Origin: Hofstenia miamia
Lineage: Eukaryota > Xenacoelomorpha > Acoela
Direction of reading: 5' to 3'
Assembly: GCA_004352715.1 (NCBI GenBank)
Contig: SCFE01000003.1
Coordinates: forward strand, 5,604,093-5,668,092
DNA length: 64,000 bases
Part shown: positions 34,400 through 47,300 of the stretch, piece after piece
Layout of the letters: every line of letters begins with the position of its first letter
Numbering within the stretch: the stretch's first letter is position 1
Translations under genes and position numbers: made by a program
The notes under the pieces: model-generated
Databases searched by the model: none
What the model was told of the DNA's origin: nothing
What the model saw: the letters and a program-made list of their open reading frames with translations, nothing else

Positions 34400-37260
34400 G
34401 GGTATCGGGAAATGAAATAATTTTTACTGCGCGAGAAGGTACGTCGAATTTTCAATTACAACAATAAATTTTTTCTGCTTCTTTATTGAAGTATACAACA
34501 TTATTTATATAATAATAGTGCACAACAATCGTTACAATGCTCTAAATGCAATGTTTGTAACTTAGAAATCATAGAAAAGAATGCTTTTTTACTTGCATAT
34601 TTTTCAAATCATCTATGCACTGGACTTCGAATTTTGCAACCATTGCATCAGAAATGGTCATAAAGAATCTTTAATGATAAATCTTTTTAACAAGCTTAAC
34701 ACTGAAACCTCATTAACTTCATCGCAGTGGCAAATTAAATCCTTCTCGACAAAGACCTAGAACTAGAAGTATAGTTGTCACCCTTTCCAGTGTTTGGGAT
34801 GTTAGAAAACTTCTATCGAATGCTTATTTATTAACATCATTCCATAGTAAAGTTTTTATTTCTGGTGATTTATCTGACGATGAAGAAATGCTTCCAAATT
34901 CATTGAAGACTCGTAACAATAACCTTTACAAGGATAATACTCCAATATCTATTAACTCATTATGATTAACTCCTAAGAATAAGAAGTGCAATACATCAAT
35001 TATCATTTACAATACTCACAGCCTCCTTCATTTATCAAGACGCCTCAGTTTTGTGAATTTTTTCAATTAAGCTTACCTGATATAATTTGCATTTCAGAAT
35101 CCTGGTTTAACTTTTCTTTGTCAAAGAATATATTTTCCCTGGGACATCATTCCAAATACTTTGTAGATCAGATCGGTGAAAAGGTTAGCATGGCGACGTA
35201 CTTATCGCTTCAAATTCTAGTAGCTTAAGCTTTCAATATGTTTAATCCTTCATTTGCATGCGCAACAATTATTATGCTACAAAATATTTCTTACCTTCTT
35301 GTGTGATTATAAAATCCTCCTGAAAACAGTAGATATCATGTTCAGCCGAATGATCTTAATGTATATCTTCAAGAATGTTATAGATATTTTTCAGCTAAAT
35401 CGTCATGCACAAAACGCGTGATTTTAGTAGGAGGTCTCACCTGCTAAATGTTCATTGGCCTTCATTGTCATCAGTCGACCCTTATGAAAACGAGATTCTA
35501 GATATACTAATTGATTATTCACTAATTCAGTTTATTGATTTTACCATATATAGCTATATTCCGATTCGTCGAAAATGTCGTGAAGAACCTCCATATTTCT
35601 ATTCTTCTCTAACAGTAGATACTTTAAACAAGCTTTCGACAAGTAAACGCAAATATAAACGTATTCCTTCTCAAACCAATAAAGAAAAGATGGACATGCT
35701 ATTCAAAGATGCACAAAATTTTATAGAAATGGAAAAAATTACTCTATTTAACTCCCTTTTACCTGATAGCACTAATGCAAGTGATGGTTTTAAATTCCTT
35801 ATGTCTTTGTATGTGTCATCAGGACTTCCAGCTTTAATGCACTATGAATCTAATATAGTTGAATCTTCATCTGCCAAATCTGAACTATTTAACTCATATT
35901 CTGCATCAGTTTACAATAAAAAACTTAATATTTGTAGCACCTTGCACTGATAATATTCCTACAGTCTTTTTATCATCAGTTTCACCACCCTTGAATTCCG
36001 TTTACAAATTGCTCAACTCCTGTGATCTCTCTACATCAAGAATCGCTGATCTCCTTCCTTCATTTATACTTAAAACGTTTGCAAATGAAATCTCACCACA
36101 TGTTCTTAGTATATTTAAATATATAGTAGCAAATTATATTTATCCATCCTGCTGGAAAACTTTTCCTAAAAATAAAGATGTTACAAATATTAAAAGCTAT
36201 CGTCCATTTTCACTGCTCCCAAAGATGTCTTTTGTGTTCGAAAAAATTATTTTTAAATATGCTTTTCTACTAATTAAACCAAAACATCGCAATTGTCAGC
36301 ATGGTTTCGGTCCAAGAAGGTCTATTGTTACACAGCTCCTTAAATTCATTGATAAACTTTTTCGTCATAAGGATGATAATCGACCTGCTGCATGTATTTA
36401 TGTAGACTTTTCTAAAGCATTCGACAAAATTTCACATTCTCTTATTCTTCATAAACTGAAATGCTCTGGATTCGACGAAGACTATCTGTTTACTTCACTC
36501 TTATCTTACTGATCGACATCAATGCTTAAACATAAATGGACAAATATCCTCTCAAAATGAAGATATTAGTGATGGTCCGCAGGGATCTGTTCTTGCAGTT
36601 ATATGTTCCTTATCTTTATAAATGATTTACCAGACTTGCATTTTCCAGTAATAATTGTATATCTCAAAATGACATAAACAACTTTTTTTATTATTCTAGT
36701 ATGAATATTATGAAATTCAATGTATCTGAGTGTGAGGTACTTCTTTTTTCAAGTTGCCTGGAAACCACTGATAATCTAACTATATACAACACTAAAATAC
36801 CATGGAAAACTAGACAACTGATCTTGGGCTAATTTTTACGAATGATCTTACTTGGAACAACCATATTCATGCACGTCTAAATAAATCATATATTCTGTTC
36901 TTTTCAAATTAAAAAGAAATATACCTTACTCATGTTTTCAGAAAGGAAAACTTACACTACTAAAATATTTTAAACTTCCACAAAGATTTGAAAATTTGGA
37001 AAATATAAAAAATTATTCTTTACCTTCAAAAAGGAAGCTATATCATACATGTACATCTGTAAAGAAGTTTGCAATTATGATCACCGGTGAAGGAAACATT
37101 GGATTGAATGCCTTAAATATTCAAAGAAATTATTTGATATCCATCTTGATGGAACAGAGTACTAAATTATTTTTGGAAGAAAGTGGTTATGCCTTTATTA
37201 ATACCTTCTTAGTAGTAAAATTTGCAATAATCTTTTTACAAGATGATTGGACATGAAAAT
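34400..37260 (+). mobile_element. LINE C: decayed CR1/Jockey-type element
   Basis: Decayed open frames in LINE order. Endonuclease start: LPDIICISESWFNFSLS, about 35075-35125. Linker: 35405-35950. Reverse transcriptase: SYRPFSLLPKMSFVFEKII, CQHGFGPRRSIVTQLL and CIYVDFSKAFDKISHSLI (motif A), all in 35859-36512. Then DGPQGSVL (about 36570) and the thumb region (LGLIFTNDLTWNNHIHARL, about 36830). Many stops and frameshifts; no intact YADD found. The exact ends and a 3' tail were not identified. Confidence 0.78.
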
Positions 37261-39619
37261 TTATGTTTTTTCTTAAAGGAATGAAACTTACTTAGTAGAT
37301 AAACGACATGTGAAATGAGTTAAGATATTTCTTGGATCATAAGTGCCAATAAGGTAAAATACTGTAAGATGGATAGTCAGTAGAAACATCAAGTGAAAAA
37401 ATATGGCGAAGGATTTGAAAATTATCAAGTCTAATAGGTTGAAATGTGTTCCCATTATTGCATGATCAGAGAAGCTATTGGCTGCACACGTTTCTATAAA
37501 ATCGTTATTTATAAAAGCCCGGTCGAAATGAAAGTACTTGCGCTTTCATGAGTAAGAAATGCGACTGCTCGATAGTTTTTTTAAACAATAGATCCATAAT
37601 TTGTTCATGATAATTTGTTTAATAATTTTTGAAAACTTTATAAGAATAGTGGTAACGGTGAAGTCTGGAACAATGCATATTTTACCTTCTATAACGATAC
37701 AATAAAAGAAGCGTAGGTTAAACAGGACGAAAAGTATACAAGCAATAAACATATATATTTTATCAGGCTTAATAATTTCTATAGGAAAAAAACTTTCACT
37801 ATTGTCCAATATTCACCACTTTGTACTCGAGAATGTTTTCATTATTGTCAAATTTTCACTATTGCCAAACTCGTATGTATTTGAGTATTTAACAACAATG
37901 AAGGATTAAAAATATTCGAATATTCTCGAAAACGCTCAAATTAACGACTGAGAACAAGCTGCTTAATACTGAATATTTAATTAACTCCAGAAATTTGTAA
38001 TTCTTTCGATTTACCGAAACTTTCCAATTTTTGGTCAAAAGTGAAGGGGTGTTTGATAACAAACTTTTTTCCTATTCGACAGCATAAAATGTGCATTAGT
38101 GTTTTTAGAAAACTTTTACAGCGTTTGTTAAAATGCACGATTTTAACACGTAATAAATAACTAAGAAGTTTTAATTAATATATATTTTTTGGTTGATTTA
38201 TACTTTATATGCGTAAGTTTTCACCAAAAGTAATATTGTTGTGTACGTGGAAAAATATTCAAAACCCTTGAAATTCTATGGCAAATAGAGTGTTACACAT
38301 GTAACTATAATGCGATAAATATAAATAAAAGGATATTGACTTGCTTTTGAATTAGACAGAAGAGCTCATTAACGATTCAAGGAACTAAGTCTCTGTTTGT
38401 TCAGAAATTACTTAAAATTGGCAACAAGCGGGACGAAATAATTTTCTTCTGATGGCAGCAATTCTGTAACATTTGATATTTGGGGCATGTTAAATGTTTG
38501 TTTGAACTTTAAATTTGGGGCAGACAAATTTTCAACTTTGTAAATCTATTAATTAAATTATTTTCAGTCTACTTTCTTGCAAAGGTTGCTTCCAATTTTT
38601 CCATGAACGATATTCTATAATTTACTGATGAATTAATTAAATAGAGCGGGAACAGATTTGATTGGTTACAACATATGTCAAATTTCCAAGAATCCTCTAT
38701 AGAATATTAGATTAACGCATAATAGTTTATAATATTGATTGTTATTAGTATTATATAATTTTCATACAATCATATTTCTAATCAATTGATATATTTAAGT
38801 GTTGATTACTAATAATTTTGATTTAGCAAGAAACCAAAAAACAGCACCAATTTAATGCAATTTTCGGGTGAAATTGATAATGGGTAAATCTTTACATTTA
38901 ATTATGAAAAACAATAATATGCAAAAAAAATGGTTTTACCAAAATTGCTCTCTTTCAAGAAATATAATGTAGACCCGCTTTCAAAATTGCTTACAGTTTC
39001 TTTGGCATATATTCAAACCATATATAGATTTATTTTTGATTGAGCTTCAGCAAGACTGTGCTGTATCTTTGCTACTATGAAGTGCAAATGTGATTTATTT
39101 TCTAAAAAAAATGTTTCAATTTAATAGAAATGAAAAGATTAATCAATGAAGCTAATCTTTATAGTATTAATTAAAAAAAATTAATATTCTAAAATTATTA
39201 AATACATATATATCCTTAAATATATTAAATATCTGTGTGAATTTTAATTTTAATTATTGTAGCTTAGTTTGTAGTATATGTATATATAAGTTCTTAGTAC
39301 ATTTTTGTAAATATGTATATATCTTATTTGTACATATGCATGATGCAAACAAATAAAGCTATTGAAGATTAGTTGCATCCAACAAAGTTCATCCAATTAC
39401 CTTTCTTTAATAAATTCTTAATTTTCTAAATGATATTGTAAAAGTTATGTACAATATCATTTGCAACTGTTGAAATTTTCTCTAAAGTACATCAATGATA
39501 GATATTAATGCCAGATAAATATATGCAAAATGAGATTTTAGCTTAGACATATGATGACTTTAGACTGAGGTTGATGGATTATGTCTATATTGAAGTAATG
39601 GTTATGTGCTTAAAAAAAA

Positions 39620-39654
<35 letters not shown>

Positions 39655-40370
39655 TGGATATTTAAAATTAATAATTATGAAATTTTAAGATCAGCCCAAT
39701 AGAGTCTTAATCTGTGTTAACTTCAATAGGATATTCTTTTCTAAAATTTGTATATTCTCCAAAGTTTAAAACAATAATTACTATCAAACATGGAATAACT
39801 AAAAGCAATCTCTTGCATCAATATATTTCCAAAAATTCTTATCGTGACAATGGCTAAATGTGGTTTAAAAATTGTTTAAAGATTTATGGGAATAATATTC
39901 AATTACAATTAATCTTGAATCCAAAATTTCAACACTAATTTAGATGACGCCTGTTCGGTGGCAAACAAACATTTTCTAGGAGCACGAAGAAATTTTAGGA
40001 GGTAAATAATTTATCAATAACCATCAAATTCAAAGAATAACTTGGAATGCAAGGAAATTGAAAACTGAAGTAGAACGCAACCATACTACAATTGGTGTGT
40101 AATGTATGTTGTCTGTGTGATTATTAAAAATGACATTATTAAAACTACAAATCAATGTAGGCTACAGAAGATTGTAATTTTAAGCCTGGTTAGTCCAGTT
40201 CTTTCTATGAACTGTGATGATTTCCTTAAAAAATTTTCAAACAAATAATAATAAAAATATCCCAAATCTAAAAATACTTTAGGATAGAGGATTGCCTTAA
40301 CTTTCAAGTACACCATAAAGTAGCAAATGGTCGCAACTTTCTTTCAGTGCACTTGAACCAGGCTTGAACG
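37261..40370. other. AT-rich region without recognised genes
   Basis: Contains a TA microsatellite (39621-39652). No coding or transposon signal recognised on either strand. Confidence 0.5.
39621..39652. repeat. (TA)n microsatellite
   Basis: Pure TA tract. Confidence 0.9.
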
Positions 40371-41065
40371 GTGTATATATGTCGTGCTCAATCATGTGTC
40401 TTGCTCAATTCTAGATTTGAGCAAACGGTATTGCTCAATTCTAGAATTGAGCATCAAAATTGCTCTTTTCGCGTTTTGCCCAATTAATTTGCCCAATTAC
40501 TATTAACGAGCTATACCAAACACAAGATTGCGCAAAAAGCATGTATTATGTTCGAAAAAACACAAATGGAAAATTAATTAGTAAAATAAAATAGTCGTCT
40601 GTGCCAAACTTCTTTAATCGTTTGATACCGGCAATATTGACAGGAACATAACGTTTTCTAAGTCTGTATTCTTTTATCGTTTTAGTTTTCGTTTCATCAC
40701 CATTCAAACTTGTTACTTTCTTCCACAGATCTTTTTACTCGGCACTTGATAATATGAAATTATTTGTCTGGTCATTTCTCCAAACTTTTAACTTTTCGTT
40801 AAATTCTGCTTCATTGATATGAGCGTAAAGTTTCCACAATAATAATAAGTGAGCTACATGCAGCTGGCTGTATATCGCTAGCTGAATGAAAATCAATAGC
40901 CAGTTGCGCAATACGCGATTTAACATTGCTCATTATCAGTAATTGAGCAAAATAGCCTGCGCATTTCTAGGATAGCGCAACTTTCGTACTATATCACGAT
41001 TGAGCAATATCGTTTGCTCAAATCTAGAATTGAGCAAGACACATGATTGAGCACGACATATACAC
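40371..41065. mobile_element. 695-bp element with long (about 66-bp) palindromic terminal inverted repeats
   Basis: Left end GTGTATATATGTCGTGCTCA matches the reverse complement of the right end (GTGTATATGTCGTGCTCA) and the match continues for about 66 bases except a 2-base gap. Each arm itself holds a near-palindrome, TTGCTCAATTCTAGA and TTGAGCAA. No target duplication is visible at the flanks. The interior carries a minus-strand coding-like frame (40926-40580, see separate entry). Superfamily not recognised. Confidence 0.75.
40560..40926 (-). pseudogene. Coding-like frame inside the long-TIR element
   Basis: Frame from 40926 continues through a single TAA (after FILSSAE) for another 60 or so codons: LWKLYAHINEAEFNEKLKVW, then KDLWKKVTSLNGDETKTK and RKRYVPVNIAGIKRLKKFG. 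One stop aside, it reads as a basic polar protein. It may be a transposase piece or captured host sequence. Not recognised. Confidence 0.45.
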
Positions 41066-42624
41066 AAATCAAAATAATTGAGATTAGTTATTGCTTTCAT
41101 TGAGCCGCCGACTACTTTATTATCTAAATTTGAGTACTTTTACAAAATTAGGGTTTTAGTGAAATAAATTAATATTTTTATATATGGCGTGCACATGAAT
41201 AATTTTTATCATAAATGTAAAGTATAACATATATGTGTCAATCACGGAGAAAATTGTTTGAAAATATTGACAAAACAGATTGTATCCTTATTTGTGGGTT
41301 AAGCATTTTTCGGTTAATCAAATGCAAGTGTATAATCTTAAAGTTGCTTCAAAACTTAAAAACATTGGTTTGTGTATAAAACAGAACTGTTTTTTAAGAT
41401 AAGATATTCTTTATTCAGATAAATATTTACAATTAAAAACTGATAATTTACTTGAATAGCTTCAAAAATATACACACATGTATACAAATGCATACAAATA
41501 TAAAACTGTTGCATATTGCTTGTATAAAACTAATGCAATAGCTTAAAATTTGCAAAAATATAAGTTTAAAAAATGTTGGCAGCAACCTAAACCGAGGCTT
41601 TAGCAATTGGTAGATTTCACATAGTACCTGCTATTAAATATAAACATGAAAGGAGCAAAGTGGTAATCACGAGCATCCCAGTCCGAGTGTACGTTTGCCA
41701 ATGCTTACTTGAAAAATTTTTTGAAAGGCCCAATAGTATCGATATTCTTCAGTTGATATTTGTCGATTATCTTAATGCAAATTTACTACCTTAACTTTAT
41801 GTCAATCAGGCTTTTTTTCTCTTAAAAGGTGCTCCAACAACAGCCCCTCAGGCATAAAATCCCTCCTATTCATCACCAAGCAACGAAACTAGGCAGGAAT
41901 ATAGCTTACATATGGCTGAATACTTAGAGACCAAAAAATATTCAATATTCTGTTTGTCTGCTACAGGGACGCATCCAGGTTGTTCCATATGGGTGGACTA
42001 AGCGCTAGCTAGAACAGAACGATCACCTTAAACTTACATTGAAATCGGCGTTAGTAACTACTAAGTCTTCCAAAAACACACGTTTTTGGAATGATATTTC
42101 TGACAAAAACATATTCTTTGACATTAAACTCCTAATAATTTCAAATTTTGTAGTCATTTTAGAATTTTATGTCATGTTTCGTAAAATAGTACGCAATATC
42201 GTATGGGCTCCGCCTGAGTAGTCGTTAGAGGTATCGCGAAACTTTATTGACGCGCCAAACTTTATAAAAGTTAAAAAATGTATTAAGTAATTTTGAAGTA
42301 CAAAGTGTACAGATCTTGCATAATTGAAACACACGTATTTTGCATTTTCTCTGTTAATGCTAAACATAATTTCATAAATATTGCAAATTTGGTAAAATTT
42401 AAAGACAAATAATCCTTGCAGATTTCAATAAAATGCTTCAGAAACTACAAAAATAGAGGAGTACAGAAAAAAATATAACTAAAATTATTCTAAAAAAGTT
42501 TAACAAAATATGTTAGAAAATGTTTGATAATTCAAACTGAAATATTATACAGAACATTTTAATAACTATTATTTAAATTTTAAATACTATTACAAACATT
42601 TTTACACGTGAAACAAATCCTAAT
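41066..42624. other. Unassigned AT-rich region
   Basis: A GC-richer patch at about 41640-41900 is unexplained. No clear genes. Confidence 0.45.
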
Positions 42625-42980
42625 CTCAGGGGAAGGAGAGGGCTAGCCCCTTCCAGTCCCTTTTGGAGACTTCCCCACTCCGAAATCAAGAAATTGACTC
42701 TAGTACAAAAAAATTTGAAAAATATCCATTACATCCCAATCAATGCGTGATATATAAACAAATATTTACGAAACAACTTATTGATAGCAGGCTGAAATTA
42801 AAAAAATATTGGTTTTACGCAATACAATGAATATATTTCAAAAAAAATCATAGAATTAATACAACTTAAAGATTTGTTTTCCTAATATATATTTTAGGAA
42901 AAGTAAAAATGAGAAGCAAATCTTTCAAGCGAGAGATATATATTTATCTGGAGGGGTGACCCCCCTCCCCCCCGGCCGAG
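42625..42980. mobile_element. Probable MITE with GC-rich ends
   Basis: Left end CTCAGGGGAAGGAGAGGG with CTAGCCCCTTCCAG; right end, in reverse complement, CTCGGCCGGGGGGGAGGGGG with TCACCCCTCCAG. The two GC-rich hairpin-like ends frame about 290 bp of AT-rich DNA. Target duplication unclear. Confidence 0.5.
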
Positions 42981-43483
42981 GTAGGGTTAACATTTTTTCT
43001 AAATTGTAAACAATGGCAAAGCCCTAATAAATTCAACTTCTCAGTGCTCACTATTGAAACTTTCCAAAATTAGTAAATGAAGTTCTTAGACATCCTTTTT
43101 TCAACGCACATAACTAAAGCCTTGTAAATGAAATGAAAGAGGTCAATGACTTTTAAGAATATTATATCTAGTCGAAAACAATACTTTTTCTGAACTTACC
43201 ATGGTTACATATCAAATTGATATTGTGATAACATAAAATTCAAATACATATTGTCATGAAATACATATTGAATTATTGAAATAAAATTCTGTATGTGCAT
43301 GTATATGTGGATTAAAGAAATAAGAAAACTTAAATTTCATTTAAATTAGACACATATTAACCAACAAGTGCCTGCAATCTATATGTACATAAAATCAAGC
43401 ACATTAAATACATTATGGCGTCAGGCACTGCCTGGCTTAAGCAAAATATGTTTAAAAACTACTGCATAACTTGAGCATTCAAT
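42981..43483. other. NR6A1: 3' flank of the NR6A gene
   Basis: Downstream of the stop codon in the gene's direction; presumed 3' UTR. I did not find a convincing AATAAA on the minus strand. Confidence 0.4.
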
Positions 43484-43869
43484 TTAACTACTGTCATCTA
43501 CTGTGAGAGATTGTGATAAATACGAGGTAATTTTTTTATTGGATTCTTCCATTTCACTAATTGGTTCTTCCTTCAATGAAGAGGATTCTGGTTCTTTGAC
43601 ATCATTGGATGAAGGGTCACTTAAGGAAGAGTAGTTCCAGATCATGCGCTCTGACATTGAGAGTAAAAGTTTAAAAAGGCTTGGTAACAGCGTTACTTCT
43701 ATCAAACGAAACTTCTTCCCGATTAGCTTTAAATCGTAAACGATTTCCATAAGTTGAAGAAATCTCTTGTGGTCACCACCTGTGCTAGTTTCAATAAAGT
43801 CTCTGAGCTTCATTGTGTAATGATTGTGAACTTCTTTGATTATGCTTTGCTCCAAGTCTTGCAGAACAG
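43484..43869 (-). CDS. NR6A1: NR6A last coding exon: helices 9-11 and acidic serine-rich tail
   Basis: A 386-bp exon ending at TAA (43486-43484); acceptor ataatgtttttag, phase 1. It includes [20 protein letters not shown] and [11 protein letters not shown], which align with the end of the GCNF ligand-binding domain. About 50 residues rich in S, E and D follow (for example [18 protein letters not shown]). No AF-2 core (hydrophobic-hydrophobic-x-E-hydrophobic-hydrophobic) is evident, and the tail is longer than in vertebrate GCNF. Confidence 0.92.
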
Positions 43870-43894
43870 CTAAAAACATTATAGTCAGCTATAA

Positions 43895-43933
<39 letters not shown>

Positions 43934-44358
43934 CGGTCTTGTTTTGTAGTTGTTTATATATGAAGATAAAAGATTTCTGTAATATATATATATATATCTA
44001 TATATATATATGTATATAGCACAGCAATGCAATTATTAATGAAAAAATAATTTTTTGTAGTATTTAAACATATATTTTATGGTTATAGTATTTTTGAAAA
44101 AATTGAAAAATTCTTTTAGTTTTCAAAATATTTAATGTGTACACCATGACACAAATCTGAAAATTAAATGTTAAACGAGCTTGCTTTAGTTAAAGCAATT
44201 AGTAAGCATACATGTAAATTTCCATAAAACAGTGAACAAATTTATTTAAAGGCATTTATGATGCTATTCAAATTACATCAAGTGTAAGAAAATTGTCCTC
44301 TTCAGCATACACTGAATATTGTTTGTCAAAAAAATTGGTTAATGAATGATGACTGAAG

Positions 44359-44389
<31 letters not shown>

Positions 44390-47300
44390 TTCGGGATATA
44401 AATTGCAGTTTCAATAAAATTTGTATGATGTTGAAAAAGAATCCAAAAAATATTGATTTAAAAAAATTTATCAGTAATTCTATATATTAAGCTATACAAC
44501 ATAACATGCTAGTTTCTTCGAATAAAATAAGCCTCTTCGAATTGCAATTACTAGAAAATCAGACCAATTTTTGATTACGCCCCATATTGTAAAATGTTGA
44601 ATGGGTGTAACTTGCGCTGAAATAATTTTGATCTTGTAAAGAGCACCTAATTACAGTGATAGAATTGGCAAGAGACAATGATGTTTCTCAATAGCTTCAT
44701 GTAGTAAGATCAATAGCATTCAATGTATAATTGGCACTTAAACGTATGACTAAGGAATTTACAGTAATTAGTAAAGAGTAAAATCTTCAGAAGTGTGTAC
44801 TCCTCAATGGAGACCTGAAGAAGTTTGAACACCGAGAAGGTCTTCATCAGCTTCTCTACTAACGAGGCCACAGATTCATCGCTTTCAAGCATTTTTATCT
44901 AAAGAAAAAGTAAAAATGCATAAATAATTATGTTTGATTTCGCGAGCACGTTGCAACATGCATGTGAAAGAAACACTTTGAGATTGGCACTGCTGAGTTA
45001 ATTAAGAAACGTGGCAATTCGTTACTAAAGAATTCAATTCATCCACAAACATTGAACACAAACTTTAAAATATATAAAGATTTACTAAATATTTAGCCCT
45101 TTCTAACTTTATACAAACATATGGATATGAAACTCTTTGTACATTAACCTTTTTAAATGTTCATTATGAATTAAGAAATTTCACCAATAAAAATAAAGAA
45201 TTTTGAGGGCAAACTGAGAACAGTAAAGCCAAGTTTACATGATAAGTTTTCCTGATGATTATCTTTATCTGATTACCTAAATTTCAGTCTACACGTTACA
45301 TTCTCCCTGATAGATATTTTCTGTTTACTAAGTCAATTTTATAATGCATAGCCGCATACAAAGGTTTTTGTTGAATGGGTAGTTTGGAGTTTGGGTAGCG
45401 CCCTCCAATCAAATCTCTTACTAAAATACAAAAATTCATAAGGAATTCATAATTTGGGTTTACAGGATAAATTTTGCCTTTTCAATTATTTACTTAATCG
45501 CGAAATTTACAAACATGCTTTGAGGTTGGAAGCCTTCCCTTAACAGCAATTTGCGTTTACACGATAAATCTTTCTTTCAATAATGGAAAGTCATAAGGGA
45601 AAACCCGTCCTGTAAATGTATAGGGGTCTTAAGTTAGAAAACATAAATAGTTAGCATCAGCAACACTGTAAAGGGCTACACTAATCAGTAAACTGCGACT
45701 CAACACTGGAAAACTTAGAGATGAAACAAGAGATAGAGTACTAATAATAGTAATTGTGATAATAAAAATATTGTAGAATAAAAAGCTAAAAATCAAAAAC
45801 TTACTTCTTCAAAAGAGGGAACATAATTTCTGACTGCGTGGAGGGAAAGCAGTTTGAACTGTCCAGACATAAAATGATGAAACACGCACAAAGCTGTGAT
45901 TTCAGGCCACGTGTCACAGACAAGCTTGACCAAATCAATTCTTGCTGGCACACCGTTTTCTGCTTGGAGTTTTTTCACCCAATTCACCTAAATTATACGA
46001 TGTAGAGTATTGTCACCAGTGATGTCCCTATTATAGAATTAATATATTCAAATTTTATATTTTATATTATATTATATAATTTTATACATTTTTTAAATAA
46101 TGGGGTGCTTCAGATGAAAACTTTATAACTGAAAATAACTAAATATTATTACAACTTTTAAAAATTTGTTTTCTGTACTATATCAGAAAAACTTTTCAGT
46201 GCAATTGCCATCGTAAGGCGAGCGAAGTGGCGTCAATACGGCCGCTAATGATTAATTAATGTAGACGTGATATTCATCTAAAACTGTATGTGTTTAAAAA
46301 TGGGAACAGTACCTGTTTCAATAAAAATTCATCAGCCAGTTTGCAAAGAAATGACATAACAGCTTCTTTCGAGAAGTTGAATGGTGGTTCACTGCTGAGT
46401 GTTTCAAATGACGATTCCAAAGCAACCAACCGATCAATGGGAATGGAAAAGTTTTGTAGAGGTCTTTCCTCTGATGTTCTAGGAGTGGTTGGTAACGAGA
46501 AATTAGGTGGTAAACGGGAATATGGCAACATTGGAGACCAAACAGTGTGCGGATGTGCGAATCCTGTTGGTGGTAGTAGGGGTGGGAGTGGTGGGAGGGG
46601 AAGGAACGGTTTAGATCGGGCCTGAAGACTGTTTGTGATTGGAAGAGGAGGTGGGGACTTCTTCTTCTCCAGTGGTGCACAACTCTCATCATTATTGCTG
46701 GTTGTAACTGAACCATTATCCCAGTCCTTGTCTTTGAATGCCTCCCCAGACATGATGCGTTCAATGTCATAATCACATAACTAAAGTACAATGATTGAGT
46801 TTAATGTTTTATTTAGATATTTGAAAATTTGAGTGTTTAGAGTCAAGCAATCTTTTCAATAGGAATAATAACAAATGGTAAAAGAAAGTTTTGACATGCG
46901 ATTGTTCGGCTGAAACGATTTGTAAGGTGCTTGAAAGAGTGTCAGTTTTGGCAGATAACTAGCAATTAATAGCGCGCGCTCGTTTTATTAAAGAAGATAT
47001 CGGTAAATTAGGCAAATGGAGTCTGAGGTGTCAATCACAATAGAAGACATTGCCGGTATTTGTAAGTTGATTAAATCTAGCAGCACGCTGTTGACTTTTT
47101 GATTGAATTTGTCACATGGCGAGTGAGACAAGAAACCCCATTCTTTGTTTACTTTCGTTAATCAATTTCCGCAAGTCCGCAACTTTATTAAAAAACTTTA
47201 AAAATCAATTTTTGGTGGCCTTCTTTTCGCTGGACTTGAAACTTCACCCAGAGCGGATTATGATATTGAAGTAATTAGTTTTCGATGTTAAATGTGACTT

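Noticed and set aside
46290-46791. Open frames on the plus strand (46290-46625) and in the second minus frame (46318-46791)
   Set aside because: Shadows of GCNF exon 3; their low-complexity sequence mirrors the proline-rich hinge.
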